Shown here piece after piece: positions 46,726-56,084 of a stretch of DNA of 64,000 nt; the stretch's first letter is position 1; the number at the start of each line of letters is the position of its first letter. The notes under the pieces are model-generated. The model saw only the letters and a program-made list of their open reading frames with translations. It was not told the origin of the DNA and made no database searches. The translations under genes and the position numbers were made by a program. This stretch comes from Minicystis rosea. GTDB taxonomy: Bacteria > Myxococcota_A > Polyangia > Polyangiales > Polyangiaceae. The stretch is from contig CP016211.1 of assembly GCA_001931535.1 (NCBI GenBank), positions 13,500,377 through 13,564,376 of the forward strand. The letters are read 5' to 3'.

Positions 46726-48408
46726 TCACCGGCGCGGCTCGGGGGCCTGTGCGCGTCGCGGGGTGTCCGTCGCTTCCTCGGATTGGAGGGCCTCGATCGC
46801 GGCCACCACCTCGTCGTCGGGGGACGCCGCGCGCGCCACGTCGAGCGCGAAGCGCAGCCGGGGCTCGGCGCTCGCGGCCGCGATGCGCGAGAGGCGCGCT
46901 CGGCCGTCTTCGCCCAGGTGATCGCGCAATGCGATCGCCGCGCCGGCGCGATCGACGGGGGCCGCGGCGGGATCCTCGACCAGCCGCCAGAGCGCGTCGA
47001 GCGAGAGGGGAGGTTCGCGGTAGTGCGTGCGCGTGCTCTGGCGGAGCTGTCGCAGCGATTCGATCCACGCGCGCACCGTCCGGCCCTCCCGATCCGGCAA
47101 CGTCGCCTCCGAACCTGGGCTCGCTTCGCGGGCCTTCTGGGCCGTGTGGATCCGGTTCCGCATCCCGCTCGGATCCTCCTTGGTGAAGAGCGCGTGGCTC
47201 CTCAGCGCCGGGAAGCGAAGGATCTTGCCCTTCGCCGGCTTGAGGACGAGATCGTCTCCTTCCACGTTCGCGTGGACGATGTCGCGGTGGGGGATGAAGC
47301 GGCGGGTCCAGAGCCAGCGCAGCTCCACGCCATCCGTGCCCACGCGCATGCGTCCCGGTGTGATGCTGGGAATCAGGAACGCCAGCGCCCCCGCCAGGAG
47401 GATCCAGATCGGCCACACGTAGCCGTTGTAGGCAGCGATCGCGACGAGGCCCGCGAAGACTTTCCACAGGGAGAGCGCGCGAGCGAGCGCCGTCCCGCCC
47501 AGGAACTGCGAGCCGGTGCGGAACTCCATCCCGACCCGTGCGGCGTCGAAGCCGAGCATGCGGAGCACGCGCTCTCCATGCGCCTCGTCGGCCACGAGCA
47601 GGTCGATGGGCGGGAGGCCGTGGCGGAGGAGGAGCTGCACGCGGGGGACGCCGCCCGACAGGAACACGGCCGCGCGGATGTGCCGGCGTGGGACCAGCGG
47701 GACGCCGTCGCGGAGGACGTGATCGGCATCGACGGAGAGGTGCCCGCGCACGCCTCCGCCGCTGTCCATCGCGTACCAGAAGAGGGCGCGGGCCAGCAGG
47801 ATGAGCAGGCCAATGGCCCCGAACCGAAAGATCTCCGGCCCTCCGGAAAGCCGCGCGTAGGCCCACTGGCCGAGCATCGCCATCCCGAAGAAGAGCGGGG
47901 TGGTCATCAGCAACCGCCGCAGGCGCCGCTCCCGAACCACCACCATCTCGACGTGCCCAGGCTTCTCCACCTCGGCGAGGGACCCGGGCTCTGTGCGGGG
48001 GAGCGAAAGCCAGTGAAGGAGGGTGGCGCGATCCACACCCATCCGTTGCTCCGCTTCCACCAGCTCACGCTCGTGCTCGAGCGCCGCCGTTTGCTGCTCC
48101 GCCTCCGCCGTCTCACGCCTGAACCGCGCGGCTTCACCCCTGAGCCGCGCGGCTTCACGCTGCATCGTCGCGATCTCACGCTGCGTCGCCGCGATCTCAC
48201 GCTTCATCGCCGCGTCACTGCGCTCCAGCTCTGCGTTCTCGCGCTCCAGCTCTGCTCTCTTGCGCTCGAGGTCCGCGATGACTCGCGCGAGCTCCGGATC
48301 TCCGTGCTCGAAGGAGACGGAATCGCCCTCCTGCGGCGCGTCCTCGGCGTCGTCGAACGCTTCTTCTTCCGCCGCCGCGCGGGCATTGGGGTTTTCGTTG
48401 CCGTCCAT
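46726..48408 (-). CDS. Coiled-coil membrane protein of unknown function
   Basis: 560 residues from ATG 48408 (48444 is an alternative). An acidic N-terminus precedes a coiled coil of about 85 residues rich in Arg/Glu (LERKRAELERENAELERSD; REIATMQREAARLRGEAARF). Two membrane segments follow (LMTTPLFFGMAMLGQWAYA; FGAIGLLILLARALFWYAM), then two more (FAGLVAIAAYNGYVWPIWIL; ILLAGALAFLIPSITPG), with beta-rich PH-like soluble parts (GVELRWLWTRRFIPHRDIVH). The C-terminal 120 residues are helical. No family recognised. The start lacks a clear ribosome site. Confidence 0.65.
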   Translation of the reverse strand: MDGNENPNARAAAEEEAFDDAEDAPQEGDSVSFEHGDPELARVIADLERKRAELERENAELERSDAAMKREIAATQREIATMQREAARLRGEAARFRRETAEAEQQTAALEHERELVEAEQRMGVDRATLLHWLSLPRTEPGSLAEVEKPGHVEMVVVRERRLRRLLMTTPLFFGMAMLGQWAYARLSGGPEIFRFGAIGLLILLARALFWYAMDSGGGVRGHLSVDADHVLRDGVPLVPRRHIRAAVFLSGGVPRVQLLLRHGLPPIDLLVADEAHGERVLRMLGFDAARVGMEFRTGSQFLGGTALARALSLWKVFAGLVAIAAYNGYVWPIWILLAGALAFLIPSITPGRMRVGTDGVELRWLWTRRFIPHRDIVHANVEGDDLVLKPAKGKILRFPALRSHALFTKEDPSGMRNRIHTAQKAREASPGSEATLPDREGRTVRAWIESLRQLRQSTRTHYREPPLSLDALWRLVEDPAAAPVDRAGAAIALRDHLGEDGRARLSRIAAASAEPRLRFALDVARAASPDDEVVAAIEALQSEEATDTPRRAQAPEPRR

Positions 48409-48534
48409 CGTCGAGCGATCGCCACCAGGACGTCCCACGAGCATCGCCCTGTCAAGGTCGGTCTGGTCGTCACCTCACCGACTTCGGTGGAGGAGCACGC
48501 GTGAAGCTCGATGCTTCCTACAGCGGTTTTACGT

Positions 48535-48805
48535 GGGTGAGCGACCACGGACACCCGTTCGAGTGACCGGGGAGCGTGACCCGTGACCACCAGGAGGGTC
48601 GGTCGAGCGACCAGGGACACCCAGGCGAGCGACCAGGGACACCCAGGTGAGCGGCCAGGGAGGGTGATGGGTGATGACCGGGGAGGGGCGGCCCCGCGAC
48701 CAGGGATACCCGGCCGAGCGGCCCGGGAGACCCCGTCGAGCGGCCTGGGAGCGTGAGGGACGACGACCTGGGAGAGGGGGGCCCGCGATCCGGGACAGGC
48801 CGTCG
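48535..48805. repeat. Degenerate tandem repeat of about 22 bp
   Basis: About ten imperfect copies of a unit like GAGCGACCAGGGACACCCAG fill the 400-base gap between two minus-strand genes. The best adjacent pair lies near 48613-48656; outer copies drift (GAGCGGCCCGGGAGACCCCG). No reading frame is conserved across it. Function unknown. Confidence 0.65.
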
Positions 48806-48815
48806 AGCCGGCTCC

Positions 48816-49745
48816 TTACCGGAGCGCGCTCCAGCGAGGGTCGCTCACGGGCTCGTCGTGGGCGAGCTTCACGAGCAGATCGGCCATCTTCTCCACCACC
48901 CACCCGAAGTGCGCTTCGCCGAGGGAGCTAATGTCGAAGTCGGGCGCGGAGTTCATGAAGTCGATGGCGTAGGGGATGCCGTCGCGGATGGCGAACTCGA
49001 CGGTGTTCATGTCGTAGCCGAGGGCGCGGCAGAGCTTGCGTGCGTCTTCGCAGACGCGGGCCTCGAGCTCGGGAGAGAGAGGCGCCATGTGCGTGGCGGC
49101 GTCCGTGTAGCGCTCGAAATGGCCCTTGCGCGGATCCCACAAAGCCGGGCGCACGTGCTCTTTGCCGACGACGATGCAGCGGACGTACTGCGTCCACTCG
49201 ATGGCCTCCTGGGCGATCATCGTGAGCGTGCGGGTCTTGTCGTAGACCTTCCACAGCTCGTCGAGCGAGCGCACGCGGTGGACGTCGCGCCAGCCGCCGC
49301 CCCAGTGGGGCTTCAAGAACATGGGGAAGCCGAGCTTCTTGGCGGCACCTTCCCAATCGAGCGGGAAACGCAGGTTGTGCAGCGTGGCGGCGGAGACGCC
49401 TTCCACGTAGTCCTTCGAGGGGAGGACGACCGTCTTCGGCACGGCCACGCCGAGGCGCGCGGCGAGCGCGGTGTTGAAGAACTTGTCGTCGGCGATGCGA
49501 AAGAAGGGATCGTTGACGACGCGCGCGCCGAAGAGCATCGCCTGCTTGAGGACCGGCTGATAGCAGGTCACCTCGTGCGAGATGCGATCGAGGAGCACGT
49601 CGTAGGGGAGGGGCGCGTCGATCGAGGTGATGTCGACGGTCGCATACTCGGCGACGACGCCGGCGTTGCGGCGCCCGATCTCGGCGATGAGGGCATCGGG
49701 GAAGGATCGCTCGCGACCCGTGAGAAGACCGACCTTCTTGGGCAT
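48816..49745 (-). CDS. ATP-grasp domain protein (RimK-like ligase)
   Basis: 309 residues from ATG 49745; the longer frame overlaps the upstream gene. An N-terminal Rossmann-like region (MPKKVGLLTGRERSFPDALI, VVAEYATVDITSIDAPLPYD) precedes ATP-grasp elements: LGFPMFLKPHWGGGWRDVHR (ATP-binding Lys and Gly loop), AQEAIEWTQYVRCIVVG, and the metal-binding end NTVEFAIRDGIPYAIDFMNS. Enzymes of this fold join a carboxylate to an amine through an acyl-phosphate. It follows the acyl-CoA synthetase gene by 5 bases, so both probably act in one pathway that activates and ligates a carboxylic acid. Substrate unknown. Confidence 0.82.
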   Translation of the reverse strand: MPKKVGLLTGRERSFPDALIAEIGRRNAGVVAEYATVDITSIDAPLPYDVLLDRISHEVTCYQPVLKQAMLFGARVVNDPFFRIADDKFFNTALAARLGVAVPKTVVLPSKDYVEGVSAATLHNLRFPLDWEGAAKKLGFPMFLKPHWGGGWRDVHRVRSLDELWKVYDKTRTLTMIAQEAIEWTQYVRCIVVGKEHVRPALWDPRKGHFERYTDAATHMAPLSPELEARVCEDARKLCRALGYDMNTVEFAIRDGIPYAIDFMNSAPDFDISSLGEAHFGWVVEKMADLLVKLAHDEPVSDPRWSALR

Positions 49746-49750
49746 GGCGC

Positions 49751-51463
49751 TCACCCGAGTACCATGTTCCGGAGGTCGCGCTTCAAGATCTTGCCGGTGG
49801 GGTTCTTCGGCAACGTCTCGAGGAAGACGAAGTCGCGCGGCACCTTGGGGCCCGCGAGGCGATCGCGGCACCAGGCTTTGAGCTCGTCTTCCGTGGCGTC
49901 GCGGCCTCTGCGCTTGACCATGAAGGCGCGGACGCGCTCACCCCATTCGCGATCGGGGACACCGACGACGGCCACCTCGGCGACGGCGGGGTGCGCTTCG
50001 ATCACGGCCTCGACCTCGGCGGGGTACACGTTGACGCCGCCGGAGATGATCATGTCGCGCTTGCGACCCTCGATGTGGAAGCGGCCCGCGGCGTCGCGGC
50101 GCGCGAGATCGCCGACCGAGAAGTATCCTTCGAGCATCGATTGGCGGGTGGCGTCGGGATCGGCGTGGTAGCCCTCGACCATCATGCCGTTCCGCGCATA
50201 GAGCTCGCCGACCTCGCCGTCGCGCACGTCGTGCCCGCGATCGTCGACGAGGCGGATCTCGTTGCCCGGCACGGCGCGGCCGATGGTGCCGGGCGCGGCG
50301 CGGAGATCGGCGGGCGAGGCCAGGGTGACCATGCCGGTCTCGGTGGCGCCGTAGAAGTTGTAGAGCTTGTCGCCGAGGACGTTCATGGCATCGATCGCGA
50401 GCTGCCCGCCGAGCGGCGCGCCGCCCGAGAAGATGGCCCGGAGCGAGCGGAGATCATGGCCTTGGATCGCGGCAGAGCCATGCTCGATCAAGCGGTGAAT
50501 CATGGTCGGGACGAGCGCGGTGGATTGGATGCGGTAGCGCTCGACCGCGTCGAGGAAGGTGTCGGGCGTGAAGGCGCCGAGGACGACGACGGTGCCGCCG
50601 AGGAGGAAGGCCATGGTGGAGAAGCCGGTGGCCGTGGCGTGGTAGAGCGGGCACACGGCGAGGTGCATCTCGCCGAGCTCCATGGGCGTCTGATCGATGA
50701 AGGCGAGGCCCGCGGCGAGCGCGTTCTTCTGGAGCTTGCGCACGGCGCCCTTGGGCTTGCCGGTGGTGCCCGAGGTGTACATCACGAGGCCGGCCTCGTG
50801 GCTCACGTCCTCGGGCTGCTCGCGCTCGGAGGCGACGATCTCTTCGAGCGAAGGAAAGCCCGAGATCGCGCCGCCCACGGAGATGAAGTTGCGGCGCGGG
50901 ATGCCGGCGAGCGACTTCACGGCCTCGCGCACCGTGCCCTCGACGTCGGCGTCGAAGAAGACGGCCTCGGCACCCGAGTGGCCGGCGAGATAGGCGAGCT
51001 CGGGGACGGTGGAGCGCCACGAGACGGTGACCGCCGCGGCGCCCGCGCGGTTGGCCGCGAGGCTCAAGAGGAAGAACTCGATGCGGTTCTTCACCATGAT
51101 GAGCACCGCGGATCCGCGGCCGACGCCGCGCCGCACCAAGGCCATGGCCAGGCGATCGGCGATGGCGTTGGCCTCGCCGTAGGTGAGCCGCTTGGCCTCG
51201 CGGGCGAGGGGCTCGCGGTGATCGGGCAGGCCGGCTTGCACGAGCGCGGGGCGATCGGGGTTGTCGGCCGCGTGGAGGCGAAAGATCGTGGAGGCGTTGG
51301 CGCGGCCGCGGAGGACATCGCGCGCCACGACCTTCGCGCCGGGGAAGTGCACGCTCTTGTGCACGCCGAGCTTGAAGCCCACGCGGAGCACCGTCTCCGC
51401 ACGGAAACGCGCCGAAAGACCGAGGCGGCGCAGCTCGGAAAGCCGATCGTCGAGGAGGCCCAT
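49751..51463 (-). CDS. Acyl-CoA synthetase (AMP-forming)
   Basis: 570 residues from ATG 51463; the longer frame has no support. Adenylate-forming motifs are in order: AGLVMYTSGTTGKPKGAVRK (P-loop A3), LYNFYGATETGM (A5), GYFSVGDLARRDAAGRFHIE (A7/A8), RKRDMIISGGVNVYPAEVE (hinge) and the catalytic Lys in LPKNPTGKILKRDL (A10). It makes an acyl-adenylate and then an acyl-CoA from a fatty or aromatic acid. The N-terminal 60 residues resemble long/very-long-chain family members. The ATP-grasp gene follows after 5 bases; the divergent PilZ gene lies 157 bases upstream. Confidence 0.9.
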   Translation of the reverse strand: MGLLDDRLSELRRLGLSARFRAETVLRVGFKLGVHKSVHFPGAKVVARDVLRGRANASTIFRLHAADNPDRPALVQAGLPDHREPLAREAKRLTYGEANAIADRLAMALVRRGVGRGSAVLIMVKNRIEFFLLSLAANRAGAAAVTVSWRSTVPELAYLAGHSGAEAVFFDADVEGTVREAVKSLAGIPRRNFISVGGAISGFPSLEEIVASEREQPEDVSHEAGLVMYTSGTTGKPKGAVRKLQKNALAAGLAFIDQTPMELGEMHLAVCPLYHATATGFSTMAFLLGGTVVVLGAFTPDTFLDAVERYRIQSTALVPTMIHRLIEHGSAAIQGHDLRSLRAIFSGGAPLGGQLAIDAMNVLGDKLYNFYGATETGMVTLASPADLRAAPGTIGRAVPGNEIRLVDDRGHDVRDGEVGELYARNGMMVEGYHADPDATRQSMLEGYFSVGDLARRDAAGRFHIEGRKRDMIISGGVNVYPAEVEAVIEAHPAVAEVAVVGVPDREWGERVRAFMVKRRGRDATEDELKAWCRDRLAGPKVPRDFVFLETLPKNPTGKILKRDLRNMVLG

Positions 51464-51620
51464 GGCCCGGACGATACCGGAGGGAGCCGGGGCCGCGCAC
51501 CGCCGTTCGGCGACGATCGCGCTCGGGGCCTCGCGCTCGCTTGCCGCGAAGGGCCAGAGGAGCGCGGCATCTTGCGCCGGTAGGAGGCGCCGAGCGGGCG
51601 GCGCGTGGTAGCGTAGGATC

Positions 51621-52061
51621 GTGAACCCCCAAGACCGCCGCAACAACCTGCGACAGGCCATTGAGCTCGCCGTCGAGTACAAGCGCCTCAACACCTTCTT
51701 CGCCGACTACACACGCAACATCTCCAAAGGCGGGACCTTCATCCGCACGGAGCGCCCGCTGGACGTGAAGACGGAGTTCGTCTTCGCGTTGACGATTCGT
51801 GGCTTGCCCGAGCCGCTCCGGCTGCGGGGGCGCGTGAAATGGATCGTGAAGCCCGCCGATGCGCAGCCGGATTCTCCGGCGGGGATGGGCATCGAGTTCC
51901 AATACGCCAACGACGAGGAGCGCCGCGCGACCGAGGCGATCGTCGAGAAGCTCATGGCCAACGAGCTGGGCGAGGGCCTGACCCAGCGCTTGCTCGGGCG
52001 GAAGGACGGCGACAATGCCGGAGATACTTCGCCCTCCGCGGTGATGCCGGGCGAGGAGTGA
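51621..52061 (+). CDS. PilZ-domain protein (myxobacterial TIGR02266 type)
   Basis: 146 residues with a GTG start. The PilZ fold spans 5-115: an RRNNLRQAIELAVEY segment takes the place of RxxxR, followed by FADYTRNISKGGTFIRTERP (DxSxxG-like loop), VFALTIRGLPEPLRLRGRVK and GMGIEFQYANDEERRATEAI. PilZ proteins bind cyclic di-GMP and control motility or polysaccharide output, but this Myxococcus-expanded subfamily often lacks the full binding motif and may not bind the nucleotide. The C-terminus is disordered. Confidence 0.88.
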   Translation: MNPQDRRNNLRQAIELAVEYKRLNTFFADYTRNISKGGTFIRTERPLDVKTEFVFALTIRGLPEPLRLRGRVKWIVKPADAQPDSPAGMGIEFQYANDEERRATEAIVEKLMANELGEGLTQRLLGRKDGDNAGDTSPSAVMPGEE

Positions 52062-52203
52062 GGGGGCGCGGCGTGGGCTGCGCCGCGCGAAGCCATATCC
52101 GCGCCTCGCTGCGGCGAAGCGGCACAGAAGGCCGGCCAACCACGGGCGGTCACTGTGCGCGTGGGCCTAGCCGACCGGCCGACCACGTGTAAACTGCGCC
52201 GGA

Positions 52204-54432
52204 ATGCGCGCTCTCCTCCCGTGGATCCACCGTGGCGCTCTCCTCGCGTCGCTCGCCCTTCCGCTCGCCACGACCGGGTGCGTCGGGACGCAGTCGTCCG
52301 ATCCGGCCACGCCGCACGGGGAAGGGCAGATTACTGCCGTCGCCGTCCCGGACGAGGCCTTCGCCGCCAGCCTGCAACGGTTGCTGCGGGATGGGCGCGC
52401 GACGCCGGAGCGCACGGGGCTCCTTGTCGGCGTGGTCCGCCGGCAGCTCGCGCATGCGGCGCAGCGCTTCGAAAAGGGAAATGCCTCGCGCGCGACCGAT
52501 GGAGTGATCGGCGCGCTCTACCTAGTGCGCACCGGCGAAGGTCGCGGGGAGATGGTCGATGCCGATGGAGAGAAGGCGCTCGGCGGCGCCGTCCTCCGGC
52601 TCAGCTCGCGCGGGGACGAGGGCCGCGCCGAGGCGCTCATGCGGATGCGCGCGGCCGCGCTGCCCGCGGGGACGCCGGCGCGCGCCGATGTCGAAGAGCA
52701 CCTCGCGGCGCTCGCGCAATGGCAGCAGGACACGCACAACGGCGGCACGATGCGACGCCTCGGCGCCATCGAGCGGGCCGCGGTGTCGCGCGCGCTGGTC
52801 GAGCCCTCCGACAAGGCGACCGAAGCCGCGGTGCGCGCGGTGAGCGAATGGATCGCGCGGGCCATCGAGGCCAACATCGCCTTCCAGCAGACGGGCAAGC
52901 GCTTCTCGCGCGAGGAGGCGGTGGAGATCCAGCGCGCCATCTACTCCGGCGCGGCCACCATGGCGACGCTGTTCCTCCGCAACGGCGACGCGAAGGGCGC
53001 GCTCGAAGCGCTCGATCAAACGGGCGCGCGCCGCGTGATGAAGCCCGCGCTCTACACGCGCATCCACGACGTGGCCCAGAACGACGGCGCGCGTGATTGG
53101 ATCATGCTCGCCGCGGCCTTCGCGGCCCGCGAGCCCGACGACGAGGAGCCGGACACGGACATCGATCCGCAGCTCGTCTCGGCCGGCCTCTGGGGCACCG
53201 CGCTGGAGGCGTATCGCCGCGAGCCCGCCAATTTCGAGGCCGCGCAGCTCCTCGCGCGCGCTCTCGTGCGCTTCGGCATGCCGGAGGCGGCGCCGCTCGT
53301 GCTCGCCGACGCGCTCGCCAAATCGGCCACGCCCGCGAGCACGAGCGCGGCGATGGACATCCTCCTCGCGGCCATGGCGGAGAGCGCCTCGATCGACGAT
53401 CACGAGGCCGCGCGCCGTACCTTCAAGGCCGCCGAGGGCCTCTTCCAACATGCCGATCGCGCCGAGCTCAAGAACAAGATCGAGCCCTCGGCGGCGCGCG
53501 CCCGCTTCGTGATGGCGGGCATCGAGGTGCGCACGGGCAACCTGGCCGCGGCGCGCCCGCTCCTCACGCGGGCGACCGCCGACGAGCCGACGGTGAGCGC
53601 GTACACGACGCTGGCCATGGTCGATCGCCAGGCCGGCGACGCCAAGGCCGCGCTCGAGGACGTGGATCGCGCGTTGCGCGCGCCGGATGCGCGCACCTCG
53701 CTGCTCGACGTGGCCGACGCGCACCTGCTCACGTACGAGCTGCTCCGCGACGGCGGCTCGACGCCGCAGGCCAAGGCCGCGCTGGACGCGTCGCTCAACG
53801 CGGCCCTGCAAGCGCGGCAGATCCGCGGCAACGCCGGCCAGCGGGCCCGCGCCGAGCGCATCCTCGGCCGCGTGCTCTCGACCTACGGCGACGCGCGCGG
53901 CGCGACCCGCGCCTTCGAGCGGGCCCTCACGCTGGCCGCGACCGATCGCCCGAGCCTCGGCGCGGCCATGCTCGACACCATCGGGCGCGCGCTGGTGCGC
54001 CGCGATCTGCCGAGCGCGCGCGCCGCGCTCAAGCGCGGGATCGAGGGCGACGTCAGCGACGAGGATCTCGCCTACGGCGGCCTCTGGGTCTCGCTCCTCG
54101 AGCGCGAGCTCAAGGCGACCTCCGATGGCACCGTCGATCGCGCCTTCCGCGCCGGCCAGCGCAGCGCTTGGACGGCGAAGCTCACCGCGTGGGCCGCCGG
54201 CAAGATGACCGACGCCCAGCTCAGCACCGCGGCGCAGAGCGCCTCGCAGCGCGTGGAGGCCGCGTTCTACACGGCCATGGCCCGGCGCCTCGCCGGCGAC
54301 CCGACCGCCGACCAGAAGCTCCGCGCCGTCGCCACCGCGCCCGTGATCGATCTGCTCGAGGTTCAGCTCGCGCGCGAGCTCACCGCGCCGCGCGTGGGCG
54401 CGGAGCTCCCCGGCGGCGTCCAGCTCCCGTAA
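52204..54432 (+). CDS. Large helical-repeat (TPR-like) lipoprotein
   Basis: 742 residues from ATG 52204. The signal peptide ends in ATTGC, a good lipobox. The rest is nearly all amphipathic helices in TPR-like pairs (AYTTLAMVDRQAGDAKAALE, DVDRALRAPDARTSLLDVAD, GDARGATRAFERALTLAATD). Such lipoproteins act as scaffolds for envelope assemblies. Named family unknown. Followed by a perfect 15-bp hairpin. Confidence 0.75.
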   Translation: MRALLPWIHRGALLASLALPLATTGCVGTQSSDPATPHGEGQITAVAVPDEAFAASLQRLLRDGRATPERTGLLVGVVRRQLAHAAQRFEKGNASRATDGVIGALYLVRTGEGRGEMVDADGEKALGGAVLRLSSRGDEGRAEALMRMRAAALPAGTPARADVEEHLAALAQWQQDTHNGGTMRRLGAIERAAVSRALVEPSDKATEAAVRAVSEWIARAIEANIAFQQTGKRFSREEAVEIQRAIYSGAATMATLFLRNGDAKGALEALDQTGARRVMKPALYTRIHDVAQNDGARDWIMLAAAFAAREPDDEEPDTDIDPQLVSAGLWGTALEAYRREPANFEAAQLLARALVRFGMPEAAPLVLADALAKSATPASTSAAMDILLAAMAESASIDDHEAARRTFKAAEGLFQHADRAELKNKIEPSAARARFVMAGIEVRTGNLAAARPLLTRATADEPTVSAYTTLAMVDRQAGDAKAALEDVDRALRAPDARTSLLDVADAHLLTYELLRDGGSTPQAKAALDASLNAALQARQIRGNAGQRARAERILGRVLSTYGDARGATRAFERALTLAATDRPSLGAAMLDTIGRALVRRDLPSARAALKRGIEGDVSDEDLAYGGLWVSLLERELKATSDGTVDRAFRAGQRSAWTAKLTAWAAGKMTDAQLSTAAQSASQRVEAAFYTAMARRLAGDPTADQKLRAVATAPVIDLLEVQLARELTAPRVGAELPGGVQLP

Positions 54433-54445
54433 CCTCGATCCCTCT

Positions 54446-54485
54446 CGATCGAGCGAGGAACACCACGGCATTCCTCGCTCGATCG
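54446..54485. terminator. Bidirectional hairpin between convergent genes
   Basis: CGATCGAGCGAGGAA (54446-54460) pairs perfectly with TTCCTCGCTCGATCG (54471-54485) around a 10-base loop, 14 bases after the repeat-lipoprotein stop and before the convergent HAD gene. Confidence 0.75.
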
Positions 54486-54516
54486 CACGGCGCGAACCAC
54501 GCTCGGTGCGTGCGGG

Positions 54517-55206
54517 CTATTGCCCTTCGAGCACCGCTTGCAGCGCGCCGTCGTCGAGCAGGCTCCGGAACACCCAGCGCGGGCCGTGCTCGGCCAACCG
54601 TTGGACCTCGAACGATCCCGTCGCCACCGCCACGCACTCCGCGTCGATCGCGTGCGCGGCCGTGATGTCTTTGGGCGTGTCGCCGATCACCACCACCCGG
54701 CACTCGGCCCGCGTCACGCCCAGCTGGGCCGCGCCGCGCTCGGCGCCGATGCGGAGGAGCTCGCTCCGGATCTCGTGATCGCTCCCGTAGCCGCCGAAGG
54801 CGAATCGATCCCAAATGCCCACGCGGAGCAGCTTCAAGCGGGCGCCGGCCTCGATGTTTCCCGTCCCGAGGCCCACCGCGCATCCCACGCGGGTCGCCGC
54901 GTCCAGCGCGGCCACGATCCCTTCGTGGATGCGGGCGCGCGTGGAGGCCGCGAGCTCGTCGGCGAGCGCCTCCAGATAGGCGTCCAAGAGGCCGTCGACG
55001 GCGGGCGCGGTCACCTCTTCTCCGATGGCGGTGAGGCCGGCGCGGCAGATGGCGCGATCGGTCATGCCGCCGAACGAGATCCCCGCGCAGGCGTCGCGCT
55101 TTCGGTGCAGGCGATCGAAGGCCTTCTCCAGCGCGCGCCGCCCCGCGCCGCCGGTGTCGAGCAAGGTGCCGTCGATGTCGAAGAGCAATACCGTGGGTCG
55201 CTTCAT
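54517..55206 (-). CDS. HAD-superfamily hydrolase (phosphoglycolate phosphatase-like)
   Basis: 229 residues. Motif I LLFDIDGTLLDTGGAG with nucleophile Asp and acid/base Asp; a helical cap domain at about 20-85; motif II AVGLGTGNIE with Thr; a motif III Lys/Arg in GARLKLLRVG; and motif IV VVVIGDTPKDITAAHAID with the Mg2+ Asp. This is the Gph/PGP-like subclass, which dephosphorylates small phosphometabolites such as 2-phosphoglycolate. Substrate not certain. Alone on its strand. Confidence 0.9.
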   Translation of the reverse strand: MKRPTVLLFDIDGTLLDTGGAGRRALEKAFDRLHRKRDACAGISFGGMTDRAICRAGLTAIGEEVTAPAVDGLLDAYLEALADELAASTRARIHEGIVAALDAATRVGCAVGLGTGNIEAGARLKLLRVGIWDRFAFGGYGSDHEIRSELLRIGAERGAAQLGVTRAECRVVVIGDTPKDITAAHAIDAECVAVATGSFEVQRLAEHGPRWVFRSLLDDGALQAVLEGQ

Positions 55207-55442
55207 GGGATCTTCGAATTGGATGTCGGAGCGTCGGGACGAACACCGCCGGGCCGGCGCGATCCCGCCTTCGTGACGGGGCGAGCCTAGCAGAGGACGC
55301 CTTCTAGGGGCCGGTCCCGAGAGGCGGTGTGTTCCCGCGAATCCATGTCATGCCTGCCTGCCTCGTCGCGCGCGTCGAGCCCGGCCGCCGGCCATGCGTA
55401 ATGGGCGAATGCGCGGCGCCTTGTGATACAAGCGATGAACGC

Positions 55443-55925
55443 ATGCGGCTTCGCTCGTTCGTCCGCGCAATCGCGATGGGTGTCGTCCTCGCGACGGCGC
55501 CGGCTTGTGCTCTCTTCAAACAGCCCGAATGCCCGAAGAAGAAGTACGAGCCCCCGGACGAGCGCTTCGTCTTCTTCACGCTGGGCAAAACCGATGTGGT
55601 GCCGGACGGGTATTATTCGATCGGCTACGTCGTCGCCCAGCTCGACGCCGATCCCGCGCTCAACGTGCTCATCGTCGGCCACGCCGACCCGCGCGGCCGC
55701 CCCGACGCCAATCACGAGCTGAGCTTCAAGCGCGCTCGCGTCGTGCGCAAAGTGCTGCTCGAGCACGGCATCAAGGAGGCGCGCATGCGCGTCGCCGCCC
55801 CGCGCGAGGAGAGCGACAGCTCGCTCTCGCAGCTCAATCGCCGCGTCGATCTCTTCGTCTTCGATCCCACCCAGGAAGACGCGCAAAAGCGGGTCGGCTA
55901 CCCGCTCGACATCAAGAACGAATGA
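55443..55925 (+). CDS. OmpA-family lipoprotein (Pal-like)
   Basis: 160 residues from ATG 55443, chosen because it begins the signal peptide ending in APAC. After KQPECPKKKYEPP comes an OmpA/MotB C-terminal domain (about 45-150): YYSIGYVVAQLDADPALNVL, IVGHADPRGRPDANHELSFK, RARVVRKVLLEHGI, RRVDLFVF. This domain binds the meso-DAP stem of peptidoglycan and tethers the outer membrane. The FF-x-LG segment at the domain start fits the family. A hairpin follows the stop. Confidence 0.88.
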   Translation: MRLRSFVRAIAMGVVLATAPACALFKQPECPKKKYEPPDERFVFFTLGKTDVVPDGYYSIGYVVAQLDADPALNVLIVGHADPRGRPDANHELSFKRARVVRKVLLEHGIKEARMRVAAPREESDSSLSQLNRRVDLFVFDPTQEDAQKRVGYPLDIKNE

Positions 55926-55931
55926 ATGGCT

Positions 55932-55947
55932 GAGCCCGAAAGGGCTC
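55932..55947 (+). terminator. Hairpin after the OmpA-like gene
   Basis: GAGCCC-GAAA-GGGCTC forms a stable tetraloop hairpin 6 bases after the stop, with a wider AATGGC/GCCATT pairing outside it. Confidence 0.55.
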
Positions 55948-56084
55948 GGCGCTGCCATTTCAATGCGAGCGCGCGGCGCCGATTCAGCGGTGGGGCGCGC
56001 CATACGCACGTCGACGAACAACCATTCTCGCGCCGGCGGGGGATTCGCACGCTCCGCCGGCGCTCGTCGAAGGGGGATTGTCCG

